Shown: positions 56,161 through 64,000 of the stretch, in pieces
Position numbering within the stretch: position 1 is the stretch's first letter
Layout: every line of letters starts with the position of its first letter
Source: Neoalteromonas flava
Lineage (GTDB): Bacteria; Pseudomonadota; Gammaproteobacteria; Enterobacterales; Alteromonadaceae
DNA: 64,000 nt
Direction of reading: 5' to 3'
NCBI RefSeq assembly: GCF_002807685.1
Contig: NZ_PEAX01000004.1
Location: 248,001-312,000 of the forward strand
Position numbers and translations under genes: made by a program
The notes under the pieces: generated by a model
Database searches by the model: none
What the model was told of the DNA's origin: nothing
Seen by the model: only the letters and a program-made list of their open reading frames with translations

Positions 56161-57564
56161 GTGAATTCGTCAGTGGAAGTCGTTAAGTCGTCAAAAAAAG
56201 ATAGTACCGTTGAAAAGCTCAAAGTGCCGCCGCACTCGATTGAGGCAGAGCAGTCAGTGCTCGGCAGTATGCTTATCGCGCCAGAATCGTGGGATACGGT
56301 TACTGAGATAATCGGCACAGACGACTTCTATAATCGTGCTCACCAAACTATATTCAGTGCGATATTAAATCTTCTCAAGCAAAATCACCCTATTGATCTC
56401 ATCACAGTGTCAGAGTTTCTCGAGAAGAACGATACATTGGAAGAGAGCGGTGGCTTTGCGTATCTAGCCGAGTTGGCTAAGAATACGCCTAGCGCGGCTA
56501 ACGTAGCAGCCTATGCCAGTATTATTAAAGAGCGCGCGATTACGCGTGAATTGATTGGGGTTGCCCACCATATTGCTGAAGTCGGCTTCAACCCTGAAGG
56601 TCGCAGCAGTATGGAAATTCTCGATCTGGCAGAATCTAAAGTCTTTGAGATTGCGGAAAAACGCACCGGCGAGAATGAAGGCCCGCGAGATGTTGAGAAG
56701 GTTCTTGGGAAAACTGTCGACCGTTTAGAAGCTTTGGTTAAATCGGGTAAGGAAGTTACCGGTGTGACTACAGGCTTTCATGATCTGGATAAGAAAACCA
56801 GTGGCTTGCAACCCTCAGATTTGATCATTGTCGCAGCACGTCCGTCGATGGGTAAAACCACGTTTGCCATGAACCTTTGTGAGAACGCCATGATGGCGGA
56901 AGACAAGCCGGTTTTGGTATTCAGCTTGGAGATGCCTTCTGAACAGTTGATGATGCGTATGCTGGCATCATTAAGCCGAGTTGATCAAACCAAAATTCGT
57001 ACCGCACAATTGGATGATACGGACTGGTCACGAATTTCTCGCACCATGTCGATGCTAAAAGAAAAAAATAATCTGTTTATCGACGATTCCTCGGGTTTAA
57101 CGCCGATGGATGTGCGCACTCGGGCACGTAAGATTGCACGTGACAACGGGGGGATCAGCTTGATCATGGTGGATTACCTGCAATTGATGCGCGTTCCCAG
57201 CCTGGCCGACAACCGAACCTTGGAAATTGCCGAAATTTCACGCTCGTTGAAAGCGTTGGCCAAGGAGCTTGAGGTGCCAGTGGTTGCCTTGTCACAGCTC
57301 AATCGTGGCTTAGAGCAACGAGCTGATAAGCGTCCGGTCAATTCAGACCTGCGTGAATCGGGTTCTATCGAGCAAGACGCCGACTTGATCATGTTTATCT
57401 ATCGTGATGAGGTGTATCACGAAAACAGCGAATACAAAGGGGTTGCAGAAATCATTATCGGCAAGCAGCGGAACGGTCCTATAGGGACGTCAAGGCTGAC
57501 TTTCCAAGGCCAGTTCTCCCGCTTTGATAATTACGCAGGCCCAGCAGTCGCTGATGAGTATTAA
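56161..57564 (+). CDS. dnaB: replicative DNA helicase DnaB
   Basis: 467 residues (E. coli 471), starting at GTG 56161. The N-terminal domain (PPHSIEAEQSVLGSMLI) is followed by a linker and the RecA-like domain with Walker A ARPSMGKTTF near residue 225, Walker B LIMVDYLQLM near 340 and the DnaB motif LSQLNRGLEQRADKRPVNSDLRESG, in 378-402. A hexameric helicase at replication forks. No alr gene follows, unlike in E. coli. The ribosome binding site is weak. Confidence 0.97.
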   Translation: MNSSVEVVKSSKKDSTVEKLKVPPHSIEAEQSVLGSMLIAPESWDTVTEIIGTDDFYNRAHQTIFSAILNLLKQNHPIDLITVSEFLEKNDTLEESGGFAYLAELAKNTPSAANVAAYASIIKERAITRELIGVAHHIAEVGFNPEGRSSMEILDLAESKVFEIAEKRTGENEGPRDVEKVLGKTVDRLEALVKSGKEVTGVTTGFHDLDKKTSGLQPSDLIIVAARPSMGKTTFAMNLCENAMMAEDKPVLVFSLEMPSEQLMMRMLASLSRVDQTKIRTAQLDDTDWSRISRTMSMLKEKNNLFIDDSSGLTPMDVRTRARKIARDNGGISLIMVDYLQLMRVPSLADNRTLEIAEISRSLKALAKELEVPVVALSQLNRGLEQRADKRPVNSDLRESGSIEQDADLIMFIYRDEVYHENSEYKGVAEIIIGKQRNGPIGTSRLTFQGQFSRFDNYAGPAVADEY

Positions 57565-57795
57565 GCGACCGATATTTTGCTTCACTGCTGACTATTAGCA
57601 TTTCAATTTTATCCATACGCGAATAGTAAGTGAGTGTACACTCTTCAAAAATGTACTCCCTCGAGCTAGCTTTCGGTGACCTTGTCACCTGTAAGGAGTT
57701 AACTGACTTTTTGATTGTTCGAGGATGTTATCCAATCTACATCGATCCTGATTGTCGTTGCTCACGTAAATGAGAGCTCATAATTGGAGATGTTT
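57565..57795 (+). promoter_or_regulatory. region between dnaB and the lipoprotein gene
   Basis: 231 bases, no gene seen. It contains the perfect 12-bp palindrome GAGTGTACACTC at 57632-57643 and the hairpin GGTGAC/GTCACC at 57675-57680 and 57684-57689. The first could be an operator. GGAG (57786-57789) is the ribosome binding site for the next gene. Confidence 0.4.
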
Positions 57796-58323
57796 ATGCG
57801 GAATTTATTAGTCGGACTTTGCGCACTATTAATAGCAGGCTGTGCCCAATACGATTATTCAAGTAGCGTGGAACTGGGGCAGCCACTGTTAAATTTTGCT
57901 GGTGAAAGCTTAGCCGGTGAGCCGGTAACCTTACCGGGTGACTTGCGCGGCCAACCCGCCATACTGCTGTTTGGTTATGTGCACAAATCGCAGTTCGATA
58001 TCGATCGTTGGCTAATTGGTTTGGATATGCGCGCAAATAAGTTAGCGATTCTTGAAATACCGGCAATAAAAAATCCTTTTGTGCGCTGGTTTAGCTCGCG
58101 TATAGACGAGTCTATGCGTGAAGGCATCCCGCGCGAACTATGGAGCAGTGTAGTTACCGTGTACGCGGATGGCGATGCAGTACAACAGTTCACCGGTAAT
58201 CAAGCGCCAAAAAATGCTCGAGTTATGGTCATTGACCGGGCGGGAAACGTGCAATATTTTTATGACCGAGGTTTTTCGGTCGAGGCCCTAAATCAACTGT
58301 TGTCTGTTAGTCAGCGACTATAA
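57796..58323 (+). CDS. lipoprotein with peroxiredoxin-like fold remnants
   Basis: 175 residues from ATG 57796, the best start because GGAG lies 6 bases upstream. The lipobox LIAGC (Cys near residue 16) predicts lipidation. The order GQPAILLFGYVHKSQFDIDRW, ARVMVIDRAGNVQYFYDRGF suggests a thioredoxin-like fold, but no CxxC or catalytic Cys is present, so an active redox enzyme is unlikely. Outer or inner membrane location cannot be decided (Ala at position +2 after Cys suggests outer). Confidence 0.7.
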   Translation: MRNLLVGLCALLIAGCAQYDYSSSVELGQPLLNFAGESLAGEPVTLPGDLRGQPAILLFGYVHKSQFDIDRWLIGLDMRANKLAILEIPAIKNPFVRWFSSRIDESMREGIPRELWSSVVTVYADGDAVQQFTGNQAPKNARVMVIDRAGNVQYFYDRGFSVEALNQLLSVSQRL

Positions 58324-58393
58324 CTCTGACTATCGAGGTTTTCTTCAACGCACGAGCAGTGTAGCAGTTCGTTTATGCGTAAGTGGGGCCATT

Positions 58394-59494
58394 TTAGACC
58401 TCTAATAAGGTAAAGGTTGAATTTGGTGCGCCTTGCACGAGTACTCGGCATTGCCCCCAAGAGTCAGGGATATCCCATATATGCTCCTCGGCAACGGTGA
58501 AAATTTCCCGTCGGGTCTCGCAACGCACTTCAACATGGTTTAGTTCACCTTCGATACTGCTAAAGCTAAACTGGTCACGCACCAACTCATGGAAAACATT
58601 ACCGTCATCTTCAATGGCTAGTTGAATACCAATAACCTCGTTTGACGCCACATAATCTTTGACTAGTTGCACTGAATCAGCGATTTGCGCATAGCGTTTT
58701 TCGCCGCCGGGGTAATTTGCTAGATCGTTGGCCACTGATAACGCATCGGCCAGAAAGTTACGATTGGCATTGAGAATAAATAGGCGCTGATACACATACG
58801 CAATATATTCACTACCAAAGGTTGCATAATCTGCACTGTGCGAGTTACTGCTTCTCAAAGTGCGATAAAGACTTTTACGCTCACGCTCAGTATCTTGTAG
58901 TTTTGCCGCAAGTTGCGCGTCCATGCCCCATAAAAAAGCATTCTCGTAGCGATTCAAAGAGGATAGATTGCGGAGTTCATTGAGTTTTTGCTCAGCCGTC
59001 GCAAAGTCACCTTGATTGACCAGCTCTTCAACTTCTCGGTATTCACGTATAAAGCGGCGAGTCGCTCCTCTTGGCCCTTCAATATTAAAATCATACTGCA
59101 CCGCTTGGTGACATTGCTGGGTTGGCTTGCCATCTTTCATCGCTGGTTCAAATTGCCAACGAGATATTGCGCGTTTAGCCGCACGCCGAAACTCTTTGCC
59201 ACCAAAATCATCTTCGATGACGATATCCTGAACATTGCCCTCAGTATCAATCACATAACTCATTTGAACCCAACCTTCACGGCCAGATCGAGCGGCTTCC
59301 TTGGGGTAATTGGCGGGCGGGCGATCAATGATTTTTGCTGGAGTAAATGCGGATAACTTTTGTACCGCATCTTCGCTAGCGGCTTCGCCTGCTTGTTGGA
59401 TTTGATCATCGCAGGGCAAGGTAAACTCTTGGGCATACGCGGAAACACTGAATAAAGTGCTTAGCACGACTGGGGTAATGTATTTGAAGTTCAT
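58394..59494 (-). CDS. periplasmic protein with N-terminal TonB-like domain
   Basis: 366 residues from ATG 59494 with a signal peptide ending SAYAQ. A TonB C-terminal domain lies near the N-terminus (about residues 50-130: IIDRPPANYPKEAARSGREG, QMSYVIDTEGNVQDIVIEDDFG, ISRWQFEPAM). There is no membrane anchor and no proline-rich spanner, so it is not a standard energy transducer. A long helical region of possible TPR type and a C-terminal domain with two Cys (CETRRE, GQCRVL) follow. The open frame from 59584 is too long and rejected. Confidence 0.75.
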   Translation of the reverse strand: MNFKYITPVVLSTLFSVSAYAQEFTLPCDDQIQQAGEAASEDAVQKLSAFTPAKIIDRPPANYPKEAARSGREGWVQMSYVIDTEGNVQDIVIEDDFGGKEFRRAAKRAISRWQFEPAMKDGKPTQQCHQAVQYDFNIEGPRGATRRFIREYREVEELVNQGDFATAEQKLNELRNLSSLNRYENAFLWGMDAQLAAKLQDTERERKSLYRTLRSSNSHSADYATFGSEYIAYVYQRLFILNANRNFLADALSVANDLANYPGGEKRYAQIADSVQLVKDYVASNEVIGIQLAIEDDGNVFHELVRDQFSFSSIEGELNHVEVRCETRREIFTVAEEHIWDIPDSWGQCRVLVQGAPNSTFTLLEV

Positions 59495-59571
59495 GAGAAG
59501 TCCATTGTCTCGTTGGCAGAACGTAACTCTCTCTGCTATTTGATAACTTGTCAATATGCGGGAAAGGCAAA

Positions 59572-59597
59572 TAAAAAGCCCCACATGAGTGGGGCTT
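59572..59597 (-). terminator. terminator of ompA
   Basis: On the minus strand GCCCCAC pairs with GTGGGGC (59578-59584 and 59589-59595) around a 4-base loop, followed by five Ts (the plus-strand A run at 59573-59577). Confidence 0.85.
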
Positions 59598-59622
59598 GCT
59601 GATAATGTTGCTCGCAGCTAGT

Positions 59623-60825
59623 TTACTTGCTCAAGCGCTCTTTTACAGTCGCAGAAACCTTTGCTTCAATACGACGGTTGATACGGTGCGCATCAGCAGT
59701 GTTGGCTTCATCGAGTAAACGTGTTTCACCGTAACCTTTGGCACTCAAGCGGTTAGCATCGATGCCGTATTGGCTGACTAAAAGATCTTTTACTGCATTC
59801 GCTCGACGCTCAGACAACGACATATTGTAGTCAGCTGCGCCTACTGCTGAAGTATGTCCTTCGATGACCGCCGAAGTATTAACATAACGATTTAAGAAGT
59901 CTGCAAAGGCTTGGATTTCAGCATCGTTAGGATTTCTGACTTCAGCACTGTTGTTGGCAAACAATACGCGCAGTGCAATCGACAGCTCTTTTTCTTCAAA
60001 GATTACACAACCTTCGCTGTCGACTTTATCGCCCGGTAGTGAGTCAGGACATTTATCGTCAGCATCGGCCACGCCGTCGTTATCGCTATCTTTACCTAAT
60101 GGGCAACCTACCGCATTAACCGCAGTGCCCTTTGGAGTATCAGGACACTGGTCAAGCGAATTGACGACACCATCACCATCAAGATCGTTATTACAGCCGG
60201 TGGCATCAACTGCTTGACCTGGAGGTGTCATCGGGCATAAATCACGGCTGTCCATTACGCCATCGCCATCACTATCTTTATCGGCTTTGCGCGTTGGAGT
60301 TACATCACCGAACGCATAGGCCAACCCTATTTTGACGGCATGGTCGTTAAAGCCTTCACCAAACTCACGAAAAGCCATGGCTTCAGTGATCACCATAAAA
60401 CGGTCGCTGATCGACCAGTGTTTACCGATCCCAGCTGCCGCCATACGATAGTTTTGATCAAGGTTTTGTTGACGTAGACCGCCAAATAAATAGGCGACAT
60501 CATTTTCAAGGAAATACATAACGTCGACGCCAAGGCTCTTACCTTCTTGCTCAACTCCGAATGGACGGTTTGGATCAACGTCGATTTCTTGATGAGCTGC
60601 TTCAAAGCGCGCTGCCCACGATTGATCAAAACGAAAACCAATTTCAAAACCCAAGCCATGACCTTCGTCTAGGTATCCATTGGGCTCCGGCTTTTCGCTG
60701 TCAGCGTTGTAGTATTGTACAAAGCCGCCAAGCCAACCTTCATAGGGTGGTGTGTCGTCAGCAAACGCAACCGAAGAAATTGCGGTTGCTAAGATAGCTG
60801 AACTTAATAGAGTACGTTTCAACAT
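59623..60825 (-). CDS. OmpA-family outer-membrane protein (OprF-like)
   Basis: 400 residues. Signal peptide MLKRTLLSSAILATAISSVAFA, an 8-stranded barrel (about 25-175), three thrombospondin type 3 calcium repeats (DKDSDGDGVMDSRDLCP, NNDLDGDGVVNSLDQCP, KDSDNDGVADADDKCP), then an OmpA C-terminal peptidoglycan domain (EGHTSAVGAADYNMSLSERRA). The porin links outer membrane and peptidoglycan. A good terminator lies behind it. Confidence 0.93.
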   Translation of the reverse strand: MLKRTLLSSAILATAISSVAFADDTPPYEGWLGGFVQYYNADSEKPEPNGYLDEGHGLGFEIGFRFDQSWAARFEAAHQEIDVDPNRPFGVEQEGKSLGVDVMYFLENDVAYLFGGLRQQNLDQNYRMAAAGIGKHWSISDRFMVITEAMAFREFGEGFNDHAVKIGLAYAFGDVTPTRKADKDSDGDGVMDSRDLCPMTPPGQAVDATGCNNDLDGDGVVNSLDQCPDTPKGTAVNAVGCPLGKDSDNDGVADADDKCPDSLPGDKVDSEGCVIFEEKELSIALRVLFANNSAEVRNPNDAEIQAFADFLNRYVNTSAVIEGHTSAVGAADYNMSLSERRANAVKDLLVSQYGIDANRLSAKGYGETRLLDEANTADAHRINRRIEAKVSATVKERLSK

Positions 60826-60910
60826 AGTTTATCCCTTTAGTACGTCCAAGTGAGTTGTGTTTATTGTTATGTAATTGTAGACCCCAAAACTATAGGCATT
60901 CGAGTTTCAA

Positions 60911-61339
60911 TTACGCATTTTTTCCCATAATAGTCAGATGAATTGAGCGGCGTCCACCATGGTCGCGATGCTCGCCTAAATAAATTCCCTGCCATGTGCC
61001 CAAAACTAACTTTCCTAGCTCGATGGAAAGCGTTAACTGCGAGCCAAGAAGTGATGACTTTACGTGAGCGGGCATATCATCTTCACCTTCATAGGTGTGG
61101 GTAAAGTAAGTAGTGCCGTCGGGTACAATATGATCAAAAAAAGCATCCATATCTTTACGAACCGAGGGGTCAGCATTTTCGTTGATGGTTAGACTGGCAC
61201 TAGTATGCAACAGGCTCAGCTGTATTATCCCATGAGTTAATTCGCGAATTTCTGGCACTGCATCTTGGATTTTATCCGTGATCAAATGAAAACCTCTGGG
61301 GTATGCCGGCAGTGAGATGCGCTTACTGAACCATTCCAA
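60911..61339 (-). CDS. yjbQ: YjbQ/UPF0047 family protein
   Basis: 142 residues. The family signature is LGTWQGIYLGEHRDHGGRRSIHLTIMG, in 112-139, together with LLHTSASLTINENADPSVR, in 44-62. YjbQ has weak thiamine-phosphate synthase activity, biological role unsure. It starts 6 bases after the zur stop, in the same direction. Confidence 0.92.
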   Translation of the reverse strand: MEWFSKRISLPAYPRGFHLITDKIQDAVPEIRELTHGIIQLSLLHTSASLTINENADPSVRKDMDAFFDHIVPDGTTYFTHTYEGEDDMPAHVKSSLLGSQLTLSIELGKLVLGTWQGIYLGEHRDHGGRRSIHLTIMGKNA

Positions 61340-61345
61340 AGGTGA

Positions 61346-61786
61346 TTACTCCTGTTGACATTCAGTGCATAACCCATGGGCTTCGATGGTTTGCTTGGAT
61401 ATCAGAAACCCACGCGCTTTGGCTTGATCATTTAACTTGTCTTCAATACCTTCAGACTGGATCTCAGCAACATCGCCGCAACTATCACAAATCAAAAACT
61501 GCACAGGGTGACTGCAGCCAAAATGATGGCAGGCGACAAAGCTATTGGTAGATTCTAATTTATGGATCAAATCGAAATCGAGTAGGAAGTCGAGCGCGCG
61601 GTAAACCGTTGCTGGTTTTGCGCTATCCTCTGTTTCTCGCAATGTGTCGAGCAATTCGTAGGCGCCCATCGGACGACTTTTCAGCAGCAAGATTTGATAG
61701 ACTTTTTCCCGCAGAGGAGTAAATCGAGCCCCTTTTTGTTCACAAAAAGCGCGCGCTTGCGAGACCAGTGTTGCAGTGTTCTTCAT
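61346..61786 (-). CDS. zur: zinc uptake regulator Zur
   Basis: 146 residues of the Fur family. DNA-binding helix KPATVYRALDFLLDFDLIHKL is followed by zinc-ligand regions ACHHFGCSHPVQFLICDSC and a C-terminal C-x2-C (HGLCTEC). The CDSCGDV-AHGLCTEC pattern favours Zur over Fur. It represses zinc uptake genes when zinc is sufficient. It is likely co-transcribed with yjbQ; the 101 bases upstream to rsd hold a promoter. Confidence 0.87.
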   Translation of the reverse strand: MKNTATLVSQARAFCEQKGARFTPLREKVYQILLLKSRPMGAYELLDTLRETEDSAKPATVYRALDFLLDFDLIHKLESTNSFVACHHFGCSHPVQFLICDSCGDVAEIQSEGIEDKLNDQAKARGFLISKQTIEAHGLCTECQQE

Positions 61787-61887
61787 GTGTAATACGATAC
61801 ATATGCTTAGCGGCTAATGCCCAAGATCGTTGTATACCTGTTGTGCATTTACCGACATTAATTTATGAGTTTGAGAATAACATATTT

Positions 61888-62370
61888 TTAACTCAGTGAA
61901 TCAACTTCTATGGGCATAAATCGTTCAGCGAGATGCTGAATAATCCGGTCTTCAAGTTCAAACCGAACCGCAAGCGTTTCACCAAGTCTTGCGACAGCGC
62001 GTTCGAACATTGCGGGATTAATGATTTCCTCTACTCCGCCATAAGCGTCGTTGAATTCAAGAGCCTGATCAGTCGTTTTTAATAGTTGTGGGTAAAGTGA
62101 TTCTCGCAACGCTTCACCATTTGGGTCCTCGCTGGCCAAGATATCAAAAATTTCGAAATGACCGGCAGACACGTAATCCATCATGAGCTCGCAAAAGCTG
62201 GCTAGCTGACGATTACTCGGTAACGGGCTAGATTCTGACGACTTATTTGCGGTAAGTCCGGCTATACTGCAATAATCTACCCATAATTGCTGGCGCTCAT
62301 TTAACCAATTATTGAGCACAACACTCACTTCGTAACCTCGACTGGTTTTATGTTCGGTAGTACTCAACAT
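61888..62370 (-). CDS. rsd: anti-sigma70 factor Rsd
   Basis: 160 residues of the Rsd/AlgQ family. The conserved helices LNNWLNERQQLWVDYCSIAGL and FCELMMDYVSAGHFEIFD, in residues 20-77, bind sigma70 region 4. It lowers sigma70 activity in stationary phase. Overall it is acidic and helical. It is divergent from nudC, the same pairing as in enterobacteria (rsd-nudC). The 96-base gap should hold both promoters. Confidence 0.92.
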   Translation of the reverse strand: MLSTTEHKTSRGYEVSVVLNNWLNERQQLWVDYCSIAGLTANKSSESSPLPSNRQLASFCELMMDYVSAGHFEIFDILASEDPNGEALRESLYPQLLKTTDQALEFNDAYGGVEEIINPAMFERAVARLGETLAVRFELEDRIIQHLAERFMPIEVDSLS

Positions 62371-62466
62371 GTGTTACCGTATCCATTAAAGTGGTGGATC
62401 AGACCACCAGTATAGCACTGTGCAAAATGTGAACAACTTTATTGGTTTTAGGTAGGTATTTGGCTC

Positions 62467-63297
62467 ATGATAATCGATGTGACTCCCTCAACTCAGGCGT
62501 ATTGGCTAATCGTGAGTCACGATCGATTTGTGCGTGATGATAGTGATAAAATTCTGGTTTTTGATAGTTGGTCAGCACTTACATACCTTCATCATTACAA
62601 GGATAGTGCGATTCAGATTGGAGAGTACAATGAGCATCCGGTTGTTCTCATCGATCTCCAACGCGAAACACTAGACACAGAATTAGCCACATCAAGCCTA
62701 CGCAGCGCACTTATGTATGCTGACAATGAGCAATTTGGTCTGATTGCCAAAGCTTGGCAATATGCGGTGTTTTTGCGCACACACAGATACTGCGGACAAT
62801 GCGGAAATACTATGCAGCAGGTCAATTGGGAAATGGCAATGCATTGCTACCAATGTCAGCATCGCAGTTACCCACGGATCTCCCCTTGTATTATTGTTGC
62901 TATTTACCGTGATGATGAATTGCTCCTCGCCATGGGGTCGCGGCACAAGGATACCGGTATGTATTCTACGCTTGCCGGTTTTGTGGAGAGTGGAGAAAGT
63001 TTAGAACAAGCTTTGCACCGTGAAGTTATGGAAGAAGTTGGTGTGCAGGTTAAGAATGTTGAGTACTTTGGTAGTCAACCATGGCCATTTCCACACTCGC
63101 TGATGGTCGGCTATATCGCAGAGTACGCAGAGGGTGACATTACCATTGATGACGACGAAATATGTGCCGCAGATTGGTTTAGCATTGATAACTTACCGAA
63201 AGTGCCACCTAAACTGTCAATCGCTGGACAGCTTATAGAAACCACTGTGCAACGGATCCGGCAGCAACAAAAAAGCCCGACCAAAGGTTCGGGCTGA
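62467..63297 (+). CDS. nudC: NADH pyrophosphatase NudC
   Basis: 276 residues. A zinc ribbon CGQCGNTMQQVNWEMAMHCYQC, in 117-138, precedes the Nudix box GFVESGESLEQALHREVMEEVG, in 173-195, and the NudC-specific SQPWPFPHSLMVGY, near 203. It hydrolyses NAD(H) and removes NAD caps from RNA. The last codons overlap a hairpin. The start ATG 62467 follows a TAGGTAGG region and matches the expected N-terminal length. Confidence 0.95.
   Translation: MIIDVTPSTQAYWLIVSHDRFVRDDSDKILVFDSWSALTYLHHYKDSAIQIGEYNEHPVVLIDLQRETLDTELATSSLRSALMYADNEQFGLIAKAWQYAVFLRTHRYCGQCGNTMQQVNWEMAMHCYQCQHRSYPRISPCIIVAIYRDDELLLAMGSRHKDTGMYSTLAGFVESGESLEQALHREVMEEVGVQVKNVEYFGSQPWPFPHSLMVGYIAEYAEGDITIDDDEICAADWFSIDNLPKVPPKLSIAGQLIETTVQRIRQQQKSPTKGSG
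63274..63295 (-). terminator. terminator-like hairpin in the nudC 3' end, minus orientation
   Basis: AGCCCGA (63274-63280) pairs with TCGGGCT (63289-63295). On the minus strand it is followed by a T run (plus-strand A run at 63269-63274), so it would stop transcription running from the hemE side. On the plus strand there is no T tail. Confidence 0.6.
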
Positions 63298-63497
63298 ATC
63301 TACTAGCGCGGTCTCGTTAACGAGCTTCTCTTTATTTTATGACTTATACGTATAGCAAACGCTTACTTATTGCGCAAGTTTTAAGCAATCAAAGTTGCTT
63401 TTATTGGGTTTGGTAGACAACAAACGCTGAAAAGGGATTAAATTATTGCTATATTGCGCCCGCTTATTTACCGCCACAGCTTAAGAGACAGAACCAC

Positions 63498-64000
63498 ATG
63501 GCCTTAAAAAACGATCGTTATTTACGCGCATTATTGAAACAACCGGTTGATATGACTCCTGTTTGGATGATGCGCCAAGCCGGTCGTTATTTGCCAGAAT
63601 ACAAGGCTACGCGGGCCCAAGCCGGTGATTTTATGGCGTTGTGCAAGAATGCAGAATTGGCTTGTGAAGTCACTCTACAACCATTGCGACGTTTTGATCT
63701 TGATGCAGCCATATTGTTTTCGGATATCTTGACAATCCCTGATGCTATGGGGCTCGGTTTATATTTCGAAACCGGTGAAGGGCCTAAGTTTGAACGTGTC
63801 ATAGACAGTGCGGCGATGGTTGAAAAGCTACCCATACCAGATCCTGAAGATGAACTCGGCTATGTCATGAATGCTGTGCGCACTATACGCAAGGCGTTAA
63901 ACGGTGATGTACCATTAATTGGCTTTTCAGGCAGCCCTTGGACACTAGCGACCTATATGGTAGAGGGCGGCTCCAGCAAAGCATTTACTAAAATCAAAAA
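63498..64000 (+). CDS. hemE: uroporphyrinogen decarboxylase HemE, N-terminal part
   Basis: 167 complete codons, running off the window. [36 protein letters not shown], in the first 36 residues, carries the substrate-binding RQAGR motif, and [17 protein letters not shown] has the catalytic Asp near residue 78; [18 protein letters not shown] follows. It decarboxylates uroporphyrinogen III to coproporphyrinogen III in haem synthesis. The 200 bases upstream contain no gene. Confidence 0.97.
   Translation, partial: MALKNDRYLRALLKQPVDMTPVWMMRQAGRYLPEYKATRAQAGDFMALCKNAELACEVTLQPLRRFDLDAAILFSDILTIPDAMGLGLYFETGEGPKFERVIDSAAMVEKLPIPDPEDELGYVMNAVRTIRKALNGDVPLIGFSGSPWTLATYMVEGGSSKAFTKIK

Overview
The window is chromosomal DNA of a marine-type gammaproteobacterium, most likely of the Alteromonadales. 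The evidence is the MSHA pilus genes running into mreBCD-maf-rng-yhdP-nit-tldD, the yjgA/pmbA block, ArcA, an rpsF-rpsR-rplI operon without priB, Rsd, Zur and an OprF-like OmpA. Nothing in the sequence fixes a genus.

Layout. 1-7031: the distal MSHA type IV pilus operon (end of mshC, then mshD, O, P, Q). 7162-17764: a tightly overlapping rod-shape and RNA-processing operon. 17820-24676: darP with a downstream Ig-like lipoprotein, pmbA (partner of tldD), arcA and a histidine kinase. 24783-30632: glgA, rsmC, trmB, a hydrolase, mutY and yggX. 30756-30831: a tRNA-Phe gene with a good promoter. 30818-37731: a 6.9-kb island integrated at the 3' end of that tRNA. 37834-51290: accessory genes (Hsp70-like protein, CadC-like regulator, S41 peptidase, DUF5916 outer-membrane protein, orphan solute-binding protein, hydrolase, formyltransferase-like protein, cupin, NfeD-like protein, EamA transporter). 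51389-64000: core genes again (rpsF-rpsR-rplI, tapT, MOSC, a sigma/membrane regulator/DUF4097 trio, dnaB, a lipoprotein, a TonB-domain protein, ompA, yjbQ, zur, rsd, nudC and the start of hemE).

The island is the most interesting part. A 15-bp exact direct repeat (the tRNA 3' end) marks both ends, and near-identical 23-bp repeats built from two GTAACAC motifs lie inside both ends. It carries a tyrosine integrase, an AlpA regulator whose ribosome binding site sits in a predicted hairpin, and a protein with a HUH-like motif (HAH plus YLSK) that may be a replication initiator. There are no capsid or conjugation genes. The rest is a cargo cassette: a two-helix membrane/coiled-coil protein, an ImmA/IrrE-type metallopeptidase, a beta-family protein (the last two overlap by ATGA), and, convergent to them, an sce7726-like protein with nuclease-like motifs. 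I infer an anti-phage or stress-sensing function from context only. The element also brings a terminator that replaces the one it pushed 6.9 kb away from the tRNA.

Elsewhere the genes are mostly housekeeping. Notable points are a histidine kinase beside ArcA that lacks ArcB architecture, tandem LamG domains in MshQ, a nine-fold VNG-type repeat in the DUF4097 protein, and a TonB C-terminal domain placed at the N-terminus of a periplasmic protein.
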